41,131 nt of DNA, from assembly GCA_014380545.1 (NCBI GenBank), contig JACMJP010000092.1, positions 1-41,131 on the forward strand, written 5' to 3'. The notes below the pieces were generated by a model that did not search any database, had not been told where the DNA came from, and saw nothing but the letters and a program-made list of their open reading frames with translations. This document shows positions 33,607 to 41,131 of the stretch, piece after piece. A program made the position numbers and the translations under genes. This DNA comes from Chitinophagales bacterium (lineage in GTDB: Bacteria > Bacteroidota > Bacteroidia > Chitinophagales > BACL12). Each line of letters opens with the position of its first letter. Within the stretch, counting starts at the first letter, position 1.

Positions 33607-35190
33607 ATGAAGAAAATCTTTTTTGCATTTATAATTTTTTTTTGTGTATCAAAAATATTTGCCCAAAGCCAGTTTAGTGGCGACCTGCAGGTAAATTCAG
33701 AATTTTATCAGCCTGATTCTGTAATTGGTGCAACAGGCACACCTCATTATGATAATTTAAAAAGTGGATTGGATGTTTGGTTGCAATTAAATTATCAAAA
33801 CCCATCAGCGGGTTTAGAGGCCGGGCTAAGGCTTGACATATTTAATAATTCTAATTTACATGATCCCGGTGTGCCTTATACTGATCAGGGAATTGGCAAA
33901 TGGTACATAGCCAAAACACTTAATGCTTTTAAAATAACAGGTGGATATATTTATGAGCAGTTCGGCTCAGGTTTAGTTTACAGAAGTTATGAAGAACGCC
34001 CGCTTGGAATTGATAACGCATTATTCGGACTTGAGTTGGAATATAATATTAATGAAAACTGGAATATAAAAGCACTCGCCGGGCAACAAAAAAATTTATT
34101 TGATAGCTATAACCCCGTTTTAAAAGGAGTAAATATTAATGGATTTATTCCTTTTAGTGATAGTTCGATTATTAAAATTGCACCCGGTGCTTCTTTTTTA
34201 AACAGAACAATTGATGAAGATAATATGAATTTGATTGCAGCAGCAATTAATAATTATGATCTTGAAGACAGGTTTGTTCCAAAATATAATATGTATGCAG
34301 GTTCAGTTTATAACACACTCACAATTAAAAATATCAGCTGGTATATTGAATATGCAATGAAAACACATGAAGCAATTAAAAATGCAAGCGGAAATTTAAT
34401 TGATACTGATGGAAATGTTATTTATACAACACTTGCTTATTCTCAAAAAGGATTTGGTATTACGGGTCAGTTTAGGAAGGCAAATAACTGGGTGTTGCGC
34501 ACATCTCCTAATGAATTATTGTTAGATGGAATTATGAATTATTTACCAGCGCTCACGAAACAAAATTCGTTGCGCTTAACTGCTAGATACCAGGATGTTG
34601 CTCAGGAACTGGGGGAAACGGCTTACCAGTTTAATGTTACCTATACTCCAAAAAAGGGATATACTATTACTGCAAATTATAGTGATGCAGTTTCGGCAGA
34701 CAATATTCAATTGTGGAGAGAAGCTTACATTGATCTAGAAATAAGAAAATCAAAATATAAATTATTGGTAGGGGCACAATATGTTTTGTATAATCAAAAG
34801 ATATTGGAAGCCCATCCACTAGATACTACTATTACTCCCATTACACCATTTACAGAATTCACATATAAATTTGATAAGAAAAAAAGCTTGCGCATTGAAT
34901 TACAATATCAAAACAATGATGGTGACTATGGAAGTTGGATTTATGGTTTAGCAGAATTTAATATAGCTCCTAAGTGGAGCTTTACTGCAAGCGATATGTA
35001 TAATTTTGATCCCCTAAAAACAGATAAAGCATTACACTTTCCTTTAATTGCCGCCGTTTATACACAAAAAGCAAATCGTTTTAGTTTGAGTTATGTAAAA
35101 CAACTGGAAGGCATTGTTTGCACAGGTGGTGTTTGCAGATTTGAGCCAGCCTTTAGCGGATTAAAATTTCAAATTATTTCAACATTTTAA
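33607..35190 (+). CDS. DUF6029-like outer membrane protein
   Basis: The start chosen is ATG 33607, giving 527 residues with signal peptide MKKIFFAFIIFFCVSKIFAQ; the open frame reaches back to 33499, but those 36 residues precede the signal peptide and lie in the divergent promoter region. The mature protein is made of alternating beta-strands (GLEAGLRLDIFNNS, FKITGGYIYEQFGSGLVYRS, LRLTARYQDVAQELG, and later KSLRIELQYQNND), consistent with a large barrel. I associate the architecture and its neighbour Omp28 with the DUF6029 family. Function is unknown. The next gene begins 15 bp downstream. Confidence 0.8.
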   Translation: MKKIFFAFIIFFCVSKIFAQSQFSGDLQVNSEFYQPDSVIGATGTPHYDNLKSGLDVWLQLNYQNPSAGLEAGLRLDIFNNSNLHDPGVPYTDQGIGKWYIAKTLNAFKITGGYIYEQFGSGLVYRSYEERPLGIDNALFGLELEYNINENWNIKALAGQQKNLFDSYNPVLKGVNINGFIPFSDSSIIKIAPGASFLNRTIDEDNMNLIAAAINNYDLEDRFVPKYNMYAGSVYNTLTIKNISWYIEYAMKTHEAIKNASGNLIDTDGNVIYTTLAYSQKGFGITGQFRKANNWVLRTSPNELLLDGIMNYLPALTKQNSLRLTARYQDVAQELGETAYQFNVTYTPKKGYTITANYSDAVSADNIQLWREAYIDLEIRKSKYKLLVGAQYVLYNQKILEAHPLDTTITPITPFTEFTYKFDKKKSLRIELQYQNNDGDYGSWIYGLAEFNIAPKWSFTASDMYNFDPLKTDKALHFPLIAAVYTQKANRFSLSYVKQLEGIVCTGGVCRFEPAFSGLKFQIISTF

Positions 35191-35205
35191 ATTAATTTTG
35201 GTATC

Positions 35206-36078
35206 ATGAATTATTTAATATATAAATACAAACATTATTTTTTCCTGCTATTAGGTTCCTGTTTTTTAATTTTTAATAACTCATGCGAAGAAATTGGGCC
35301 AGCAATTGATTTTACTCCTGTTGATACAAGTCTTGTTGATACAACATACCAGACAGATTCCATTTTTACTCCACAGAATAGAGTTGTTTTACTTGAAGAT
35401 TTTACAGGGCAGTTATGTCCTAACTGTCCTGCTGCTCATGAAATAATTGCCGATATAGTTGATGAACATGGAGATAATGTTGCCAATATTGCAATGTATA
35501 ATTATTTTGCTGATGAAAGTTCGCAATTAGCTTATGTTATAGATGAGGCAATAGAATTAGGTGATTATTTGGGACCCATTATAGGTTGGCCAATAGGAGC
35601 AGTTAACAGAAAAGATTTTGGAAGTGGTATTCTTCAACCTAAAGAACTATATTCAACTTATACAGATAGTGAATTATTGATCACACCCTCCTGTAATATT
35701 TCAATGACATACGGATATAATTTTACGACACGAAAATTAAATGTATTTGTTACAGTTAAATATCTTGACACAATTACTACTGTAAATCATTTAAGTGTGG
35801 CAATATGTGAAAACGGAATTATTGATTTTCAGCATGATGAACTTGGCGAAATTCCTGATTATACACACAATCATGTTTTGCGTAAAATGCTTACCCTAGC
35901 AACCGGCACTGAATTATCTGCTACCAATGAACCCGGCAGGTTATATAGGAAGGAATTCGCAATCACTTTGCCTGATGATTGGGTAAAAGAAAATCTTGAA
36001 GTAATTGCTTATGTACATAATTATGAAGCGGATAATAAAGAAGTTTTACAAACAGCAATTATTCATTTAGAAGATTAA
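35206..36078 (+). CDS. Omp28-related outer membrane (lipo)protein
   Basis: This 290-residue protein has a hydrophobic N-terminus followed by Cys27 in FNNSCEE, likely a lipidation site although the lipobox is not perfect. The Omp28 signature VVLLEDFTGQLCPNCPAAHE carries a thioredoxin-like C71-P-N-C74, and the domain continues with NVANIAMYNYFADE. A beta-rich C-terminal part runs to the end. Omp28 was described as a surface antigen of Porphyromonas; its biochemical role is unknown. It is 15 bp downstream of the DUF6029-like gene, in one operon, and divergent from a TlpA-like gene. Confidence 0.85.
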   Translation: MNYLIYKYKHYFFLLLGSCFLIFNNSCEEIGPAIDFTPVDTSLVDTTYQTDSIFTPQNRVVLLEDFTGQLCPNCPAAHEIIADIVDEHGDNVANIAMYNYFADESSQLAYVIDEAIELGDYLGPIIGWPIGAVNRKDFGSGILQPKELYSTYTDSELLITPSCNISMTYGYNFTTRKLNVFVTVKYLDTITTVNHLSVAICENGIIDFQHDELGEIPDYTHNHVLRKMLTLATGTELSATNEPGRLYRKEFAITLPDDWVKENLEVIAYVHNYEADNKEVLQTAIIHLED

Positions 36079-36112
36079 TTAAAGTCGAGCCGCACTCAAA
36101 ATGGCATTCCGA

Positions 36113-37222
36113 CTAAATCTTTAGCTGCAATTGTGCAACAAACATATTTGCTGCATCAATTGCGTCACTTCCTGAAATCGGTTTTTTCCAATCAGTATGA
36201 ATAAAATTCAGTTGCAGCCTTGCATTATTATCAGGGAGAAAATTAAAAGCGATATTTCCAGTAATTGTAGAAAATTCATTTTCATCAATTGAAGATAAAG
36301 GATCAGTATTTTCAAATTTACCGCCTACTTCTAATAGTTTACACCATTTTTTATTGAGGTCAAATTTTAATAATGCCTGTGCTTCATATCCGCCCATATT
36401 AAAGTCTTCAATTTTTTTTGCTGCTGTTGTATCAGCATTATAGCTCAATACATTTGTTCCATTTAAATATTCACCTTCAATTAGCAGAGATACTTTGGAA
36501 TTTATTTTTTCCTGAATAGAAATATCAGCACTATAAGAGTTTCCAGTTTCATCTTTTAAACCAATTACCTGGTCAGTAACAGCAAGGCGAACTCCTTTAA
36601 TTGGAGTAAACTCAATGCGCCCTAAAATATTCTTCGATGAATTATCATCGTAACCAACTGATCTGTCACTTGCATTTACTGCAGCTAAATAATAATTAAG
36701 TGGTGTTTTGTCTTTCAGCAAATTTCCAAAGATCATAACACCCGGTTGATAAGAAGCTAAATAACTGTTCACAAATAAAATACTTGTGGGTCCACGGTCT
36801 ATCATGCGCAAATTATCGTAAGGAGTTAATTCGTCAAGTACAAAAGGAACAAGAAATTGCCCTGCACGAATTTGAAAACCATCTTTCAATTTAAAATTTG
36901 CATAAGCAAGTTCAATTGTTTTACCGGGTGTTGATGTTTTCAATTCCGGCAATTGCAAACGAATTGTTCCTGTTATTTTTTCAGAAAGCAAGAGATCAGT
37001 TTTAATCGCTGCTCTCCTTATTCTAAAATTATTATTAACCGGATCAGCATTAAATTTATTCTGAACATCAACACTATCTGTGAGGGAAGATTCAAACCGG
37101 TTTTGTAAAATAAATTGCCACTTAATTGTAGGGTTAAATATCTTAGTGTTTTCTGTTTGCGTAAAAGCTGCATTACTATAAAACAAAAAACAAGCGATTA
37201 ACATAAGTAAAGATCTTTGCAT
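36113..37222 (-). CDS. Phosphate-selective porin O/P-like outer membrane protein, paralogue 2
   Basis: From the ATG at 37222 the product has 369 residues; the frame opens at a TTG at 37240, but MQRSLLMLIACFLFYSNAAF is the natural signal peptide. The barrel has OprP/OprO-type features: an N-terminal block SSLTDSVDVQNKFNADPV followed by RIRRAAIKTDLLL, then GTIRLQLPELK, FQIRAGQFLVPFVLDELTP and the C-terminal FIHTDWKKPISGS, ending in LQLKI. It is a clear paralogue of the next gene upstream (37371-38489), separated by 148 bp. The ligand cannot be inferred. Confidence 0.85.
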   Translation of the reverse strand: MQRSLLMLIACFLFYSNAAFTQTENTKIFNPTIKWQFILQNRFESSLTDSVDVQNKFNADPVNNNFRIRRAAIKTDLLLSEKITGTIRLQLPELKTSTPGKTIELAYANFKLKDGFQIRAGQFLVPFVLDELTPYDNLRMIDRGPTSILFVNSYLASYQPGVMIFGNLLKDKTPLNYYLAAVNASDRSVGYDDNSSKNILGRIEFTPIKGVRLAVTDQVIGLKDETGNSYSADISIQEKINSKVSLLIEGEYLNGTNVLSYNADTTAAKKIEDFNMGGYEAQALLKFDLNKKWCKLLEVGGKFENTDPLSSIDENEFSTITGNIAFNFLPDNNARLQLNFIHTDWKKPISGSDAIDAANMFVAQLQLKI

Positions 37223-37327
37223 GTGGTAGGTTTTGCGCAAAGTTGAAAGTATTTATCCTTCAAATAGTAAATGAAGTGTTAATCTTAAGGCCGAAAATAA
37301 AACTTTGTGTAAAGGAGCACAAAAAAA

Positions 37328-37344
37328 CCCTGTCTTTATCAGGG
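37328..37344 (-). terminator. Terminator of porin paralogue 1
   Basis: The arms ccctg (37328-37332) and caggg (37340-37344) are followed on the minus strand by a U-tract (A-run at 37321-37327). The short 5-bp stem makes it moderate in strength; some read-through into paralogue 2 is possible. Confidence 0.55.
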
Positions 37345-37370
37345 CGTAACCTAAAATATCTTCTGTATTC

Positions 37371-38489
37371 TTATATTTTTATTTGCAATTGGGCAACAAA
37401 CATATTAGCAGCAACAATCGCCTCACTACCTGAAATCGGTTTTTCCCAATCAGTATGAATAAAATTCAACTGTAATCTTGCAGTATTATCAGGTAAAAAA
37501 GTAAATCCAATATTTCCGGTAATTGTAGAGAAAGCATTATCGTCAACATCAATTAAAGGATCAGTATTTTCATATTTAGCACCAACTTCAAAGGTCTTAC
37601 ACCAGCTTTTATTAATATCAATTTTAAATAATGCCTGGGCAAAATATCCGCTTAAATTATTTTCATCAATTGCAGGTGCAGTTGTATCTGCAACAAAAGC
37701 AGTAATATTTGAACCCACAATATATTCTCCTTCAACAATCAGTTTTGTTTTTTCTGAAATATTTTTAATAAGCTGCAAATCTGCTCCGTAAGAAGTAGTG
37801 TTAGTTGAATCATTTAAGAATATTTCCTGTCCGCTTATTCCAATTCTAATTCCTTTAACAGGTGAAAACTCTATTCTGCCTACAAGGTTTTTCTGTGAAT
37901 TATCATCATAAGGCAACGCCCTTGAACTTCCGTTTACCAAAGCCAGATAGTAATTTAATGGTGTTTTATCTTTCAAAAAATTTCCAAAAACCATTAACCC
38001 CGGCTGGTAACTCGCCTGGTTATTACTTACAATCAACACACTGGTCGTTCCCCTGTCAATCATTCTCAGATCTTCATGGCTTGTTAATTCATCCAGTTCA
38101 TACGGTGTCTTAAATTGCCCAAACCTTATCTGCAGGGCATCATTTGCTCTATATTCACCATAAGCAAGCTCAATCACATTTCCATAGTTACTTGTACTGG
38201 TAGATTTTAATTGTGGTAATTGCATACGAATAACCCCGCTCCATTTATCATTTAATTTTATGTCTGCTCTTAATTCAAGTCTCCTTAATCTGAAATTATT
38301 ATTAACCGGATCCGCATTAAATTTATTCTGTACATCTACACTATCTGTCAGGGAAGATTCGAATCTTGATTGCACCAGACCCTTCATCCTAATCGTAGGG
38401 TTAAAAGTTGATTCACTATTTTGTGCAAAAAGGTTTGAAGAAAATTGGATGATCATTACACAAACCAGTAAGCAGTAGAGTTTTCCCAT
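37371..38489 (-). CDS. Phosphate-selective porin O/P-like outer membrane protein, paralogue 1
   Basis: This 372-residue barrel has a signal peptide (MGKLYCLLVCVMIIQFSSNL, then FAQ). It shares with the downstream paralogue the invariant SSLTDSVDVQNKFNADPV block and RLRRLELRADIKL, the LQIRFGQFKTPYELDEL strand, LMVFGNFLKDKTPLNYYLALVN, and the end FIHTDWEKPISGSEAI ... LQIKI. The nucleotide match in the N-terminal block is very high (around 9 of 10 bases by eye), indicating a fairly recent duplication with divergence in the middle. Confidence 0.85.
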   Translation of the reverse strand: MGKLYCLLVCVMIIQFSSNLFAQNSESTFNPTIRMKGLVQSRFESSLTDSVDVQNKFNADPVNNNFRLRRLELRADIKLNDKWSGVIRMQLPQLKSTSTSNYGNVIELAYGEYRANDALQIRFGQFKTPYELDELTSHEDLRMIDRGTTSVLIVSNNQASYQPGLMVFGNFLKDKTPLNYYLALVNGSSRALPYDDNSQKNLVGRIEFSPVKGIRIGISGQEIFLNDSTNTTSYGADLQLIKNISEKTKLIVEGEYIVGSNITAFVADTTAPAIDENNLSGYFAQALFKIDINKSWCKTFEVGAKYENTDPLIDVDDNAFSTITGNIGFTFLPDNTARLQLNFIHTDWEKPISGSEAIVAANMFVAQLQIKI

Positions 38490-38734
38490 GTTAAGTTATT
38501 TTAAAGTTAAATTAAGTTGAATGCAAATTTAACTTCACCTGATCCGTATATAGTTTAACAGTATGTTAAGTTTTAGTATTGTTTTTATTAAGTACATATA
38601 TAATTAATAACAGAATCATTCAAAAACGAATAAAATTGAAAGTTTAGTTTTACTTAATAATGAATAACAGTTGAAAAAAATGTGACTAACATCCTCCAAA
38701 ACTAAATACCTGAAGTGGAAACGCAGATTTCTAT

Positions 38735-38765
38735 TTGTGCATCCGCATTGCAAGTTATAATTTTA
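38735..38765 (+). promoter_or_regulatory. Candidate promoter of the nuo operon
   Basis: TTG at 38735-38737 and taatttta at 38758-38765 are separated by 20 nt, matching TTG/TAnnTTTG except for the last base. The start of nuoA is at 38776, so the leader would be very short. The rest of the gap 38490-38734 holds nothing else recognisable. Confidence 0.4.
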
Positions 38766-38775
38766 GCTCCGCTTT

Positions 38776-39126
38776 ATGGGACCTGCATCACTTATAGTTT
38801 TGATTTTAGCTGCTGTAGCATTTTCTGCCGGAGGAATTCTACTTTCAAAAGTTGTTTTGAGGGCAAGTAAAAATGCTGTGAAGGGAGAACCCTATGAATG
38901 CGGTGTTCCTACCGTCGGTCCGAGCTGGGTTCAGTTTAATGTGGGTTATTATTTATTCGCACTCATCTTTTTAATTTTTGATGTGGAGCTGATTTTCCTT
39001 TATCCATGGGCAGTTACGGTTCAAAAACTTGGTATGTTTGCTTTTGTAGAAGCTGTTATCTTTCTATTCATATTATTTATGGGATTTCTTTATGCGCACA
39101 AAAAAGGAGCTTTAAAATGGATGTAA
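38776..39126 (+). CDS. nuoA: NADH-quinone oxidoreductase subunit A
   Basis: NuoA is a membrane subunit of respiratory complex I near the quinone site. The 116-residue protein has three transmembrane helices (about 5-25, 57-78, 86-108). The conserved loop is [23 protein letters not shown], with the functionally important Cys and the following [12 protein letters not shown]. It starts the nuoA-nuoB-nuoC-nuoD order; its last 10 bases overlap nuoB. Confidence 0.97.
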   Translation: MGPASLIVLILAAVAFSAGGILLSKVVLRASKNAVKGEPYECGVPTVGPSWVQFNVGYYLFALIFLIFDVELIFLYPWAVTVQKLGMFAFVEAVIFLFILFMGFLYAHKKGALKWM

Positions 39127-39671
39127 AAAACCCTTATATGGATGGCAATCCTTTTCCGGGTGATGTGCACCAAACAGCGGGAGGAGGGATTTTAGTAAGC
39201 AAATTAGACGATGTGATCAATTGGGCAAGAAGTAATTCTTTATGGCCGCTCGTATTCGGAACCAGTTGTTGTGCTATTGAAATGATGAGTACAGCTTCCG
39301 CAAAATACGATTGGGGCCGTTTTGGTTTTGAAGTGGCAAGAGCAACACCCAGGCAAGCTGATGTAATTATTATTGCCGGAACCATTGTAAATAAAATGGC
39401 TCCCGTATTAAAAAGATTATATGATCAGATGCCGGATCCTAAATACGTAATTGCCATGGGAGCATGCGCAACAAGCGGCGGTCCTTTTTTCTATAATACA
39501 TACAGTGTAGTGAAGGGGGCGGATCATATTATTCCTGTGGACGTTTACATTGCCGGTTGCCCACCAAGACCTGAAGCATTATTGCATGCAATGATGACCT
39601 TGCAGCAAAAAATAAAAGCCGGTGGAAAAAGAGAAAAGATAATGATTGAGAAATATTCAGACAAAGTTTGA
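39117..39671 (+). CDS. nuoB: NADH-quinone oxidoreductase subunit B
   Basis: NuoB carries the terminal iron-sulfur cluster N2 of complex I. The start is ATG 39117, preceded by an AAGGAG-like ribosome binding site (within 39101-39110) and overlapping nuoA by 10 nt; the frame is open from 39006, but that part is nuoA in another frame. The 184-residue protein has the cluster ligands C51-C52 in [11 protein letters not shown], then [11 protein letters not shown] and [12 protein letters not shown]. Normal length and no defect. Confidence 0.97.
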   Translation: MDVKNPYMDGNPFPGDVHQTAGGGILVSKLDDVINWARSNSLWPLVFGTSCCAIEMMSTASAKYDWGRFGFEVARATPRQADVIIIAGTIVNKMAPVLKRLYDQMPDPKYVIAMGACATSGGPFFYNTYSVVKGADHIIPVDVYIAGCPPRPEALLHAMMTLQQKIKAGGKREKIMIEKYSDKV

Positions 39672-39697
39672 AGATCGAATAATTAAGAAAAGAATAA

Positions 39698-40153
39698 ATG
39701 AATATTGAAGAGTTAAAAATTAAATTACCAGAAATTCAACCTTCAATCACATTTGAAGAAGGCGGAGAATTTTTAAATTTGAATATTGATGCAAAAGAAT
39801 TCAAAGATTTTGCGCAGATGATCTTTAATAATGATAATTTATCTTTTAATTATTTATTTTGCCTAACATGTGTTGATTGGAAAACACATCTCACAATGGT
39901 GTATCATTTTGAATCAACAAAACACCGGCACATTATTGTAATTAAATCGAAGTTAGATAGAGAAAATCCGGAAATAGAGACTGTAAGTGACATTTGGCGC
40001 ACAGCAGAATTACATGAACGGGAAGTATATGATTTGTTTGGAGTACGGTTTATTAACCATCCTGACCTAAGAAGATTATTTTTAACGGAAGATTGGAACG
40101 GGTATCCTTTGAGAAAAGATTATGAAGATCCGGTTAATATGATAAAATTATAA
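39698..40153 (+). CDS. nuoC: NADH-quinone oxidoreductase subunit C
   Basis: NuoC is a peripheral-arm subunit of complex I. The 151-residue protein is the separate (not NuoCD-fused) form. The signature TAELHEREVYDLFGVRFINHPDLRRLFL is intact, followed by WNGYPLRKDYEDP. It begins 26 bp after nuoB and ends 30 bp before nuoD. Confidence 0.96.
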   Translation: MNIEELKIKLPEIQPSITFEEGGEFLNLNIDAKEFKDFAQMIFNNDNLSFNYLFCLTCVDWKTHLTMVYHFESTKHRHIIVIKSKLDRENPEIETVSDIWRTAELHEREVYDLFGVRFINHPDLRRLFLTEDWNGYPLRKDYEDPVNMIKL

Positions 40154-40183
40154 AATAAATCACCTGAGAATTTTTAATTAACG

Positions 40184-41131
40184 ATGAGCGACCTGAGTCA
40201 TTTAATGGAAGATGTTATACCAGAATCTTCAACCAAAAAAAATCTTGATGAAGGCGATCTTATTATAAACATCGGCCCGCAGCATCCATCTACAAATGGA
40301 GTGTTGCATCTTGTTATTACACTTAATGGCGAAACAGTAAAAAAAGTTGAACCACATCTCGGATATATTCATCGCTCTATTGAAAAAATGTGTGAGAGTT
40401 TAAGTTATCGCCAGTTTATTTATTCTACTTCCCGCATGGATTATTTATCATCACACATAAATAATCATGGTTGCGCATTATGTGTTGAAAAAGGTTTACA
40501 GGTAGAAATACCAAAAAGGGCACAGGTAATTCGTGTGCTCATGGATGAATTAACTAGACTTGCAAGTCACCAGTTATGGTGGGGAGCCATGGCAATGGAT
40601 GTTGGCGCACTCACTCCTTTTTTCCTTGCATTCAGGGAAAGGGAAATGATAAATGAAGTGATGGAAAAAACATGCGGCGCAAGATTAACGATGAATTATA
40701 TTGTTCCCGGCGGAGTCATGTTTGAACTGCATCCCGATTTTCAAAAAGATGTAAAAGAATTTATCCGTTTTTTCAAAACAAAAATTGATGAATATGATGA
40801 ATTGGTTACCGGAAATATTATTTTTCAAAACCGCATGAAAAATGTTGGATATATTTCAAAACAAGATGCGATTAGTTATGGCTGCAGCGGGCCAACTGCA
40901 AGGGCAAGCGGAGTAAATTGCGATATCAGAAAATTATATCCATACGATGTATATAATGAAGTTGAATTTGAAGAAATTATTGAAAGTGATGGAGATTGTT
41001 TTGCAAGATATTTAGTGCGCATGAAAGAAATGCGTCAATGTTTAAGTATCATTGAGCAATTAATTGACAATATTCCTGAAGGAGATTTCCAGGCAAAAAC
41101 AAAAGCTGTATTAAAATTGCCGAAAGGAGAA
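40184..41131 (+). CDS. nuoD: NADH-quinone oxidoreductase subunit D (3' truncated by window edge)
   Basis: NuoD forms, with NuoB, the quinone-binding pocket of complex I. ATG at 40184 is followed by 316 open codons to the window end without a stop. The family motifs are NIGPQHPSTNGVLHLV, EPHLGYIHRSIEKM, MDYLSSH and the FRERE segment, then YGCSGPTARASGV. The quinone-pocket His residues in GPQHPSTNG and the Tyr in LGYIHRSIEK are present. About 80-100 residues of the C-terminus lie outside the window. The N-terminal extension of about 30 residues before the core is short and acidic. Confidence 0.96.
   Translation, partial: MSDLSHLMEDVIPESSTKKNLDEGDLIINIGPQHPSTNGVLHLVITLNGETVKKVEPHLGYIHRSIEKMCESLSYRQFIYSTSRMDYLSSHINNHGCALCVEKGLQVEIPKRAQVIRVLMDELTRLASHQLWWGAMAMDVGALTPFFLAFREREMINEVMEKTCGARLTMNYIVPGGVMFELHPDFQKDVKEFIRFFKTKIDEYDELVTGNIIFQNRMKNVGYISKQDAISYGCSGPTARASGVNCDIRKLYPYDVYNEVEFEEIIESDGDCFARYLVRMKEMRQCLSIIEQLIDNIPEGDFQAKTKAVLKLPKGE

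Noticed and set aside
36079-36112. Possible hairpin between the Omp28-related gene and porin paralogue 2
   Set aside because: Only a 5-bp agtcg/cgact stem with mismatches, not distinguishable from chance.
39006-39116. nuoB frame open from 39006
   Set aside because: This part is nuoA in another frame; the ribosome binding site and the conserved N-terminus place the start at 39117.
1-41131. CRISPR array, insertion sequence, integrase, tRNA or rRNA
   Set aside because: No regularly spaced repeats, transposase-like frames or tRNA cloverleaf were seen in the few intergenic regions.

Overview
The window looks like chromosomal DNA of an AT-rich member of the Bacteroidota. The main evidence is a porP-gldK-gldL-gldM-gldN cluster, a SprE/PorW lipoprotein, a secreted sulfatase with a type IX secretion (T9SS) C-terminal sorting domain, a DUF4271 protein beside HemD, an Omp28-related protein, and promoters of the Bacteroidota type (TTG, a spacer, then TAnnTTTG). 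Lineage within the phylum (Chitinophagales, Sphingobacteriales or Saprospirales-like) cannot be settled by reading alone.

Layout. 1-1661: end of accB and complete accC (acetyl-CoA carboxylase), separated by a degenerate palindromic repeat. 1662-2340: a gap holding a decayed T9SS sorting-domain fragment. 2341-4857: T9SS-exported sulfatase. 4910-8122 (minus): M23 peptidase, bactofilin, AtpZ, a four-helix membrane protein and purT. The neighbourhood resembles the one that precedes the F1Fo ATP synthase operon in many relatives, but no atp structural genes follow. 8201-13110 (plus): sprE/porW translationally coupled to a class A penicillin-binding protein. 13125-15569 (minus): two unrecognised genes, 129 and 618 codons, whose upstream regions share a roughly 42-bp dyad motif at the same position over matching promoters. 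16129-17706 (minus): a secreted protein of unknown function. 17990-19816: uvrC. 19972-25824 (minus): gldN, gldM, gldL, gldK and porP, in transcription order porP to gldN.

25912-27999 (minus): a DUF255/YyaL-type thioredoxin-domain gene interrupted by one in-frame TAA next to a small palindrome. 28079-31632 (minus): operon of a BamA/TamA-type outer membrane protein, a DUF4271 membrane protein and HemD. 31665-32807: hemW, divergent from that operon with overlapping face-to-face -7 boxes. 32868-36078: TlpA-like thioredoxin, divergent from a DUF6029-like protein and an Omp28-related lipoprotein. 36113-38489 (minus): a tandem pair of porin paralogues. 38776 to the end: nuoA, nuoB, nuoC and partial nuoD of respiratory complex I.

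Functional themes are cell-envelope biogenesis and protein export (T9SS core, SprE, PBP1A, bactofilin/M23, BamA-like, porins), with housekeeping genes between. No tRNA, rRNA, CRISPR array, transposase or integrase was seen. The best candidates for something undescribed are the two-gene set under the shared dyad promoter (13125-15755) and the interrupted DUF255 gene.
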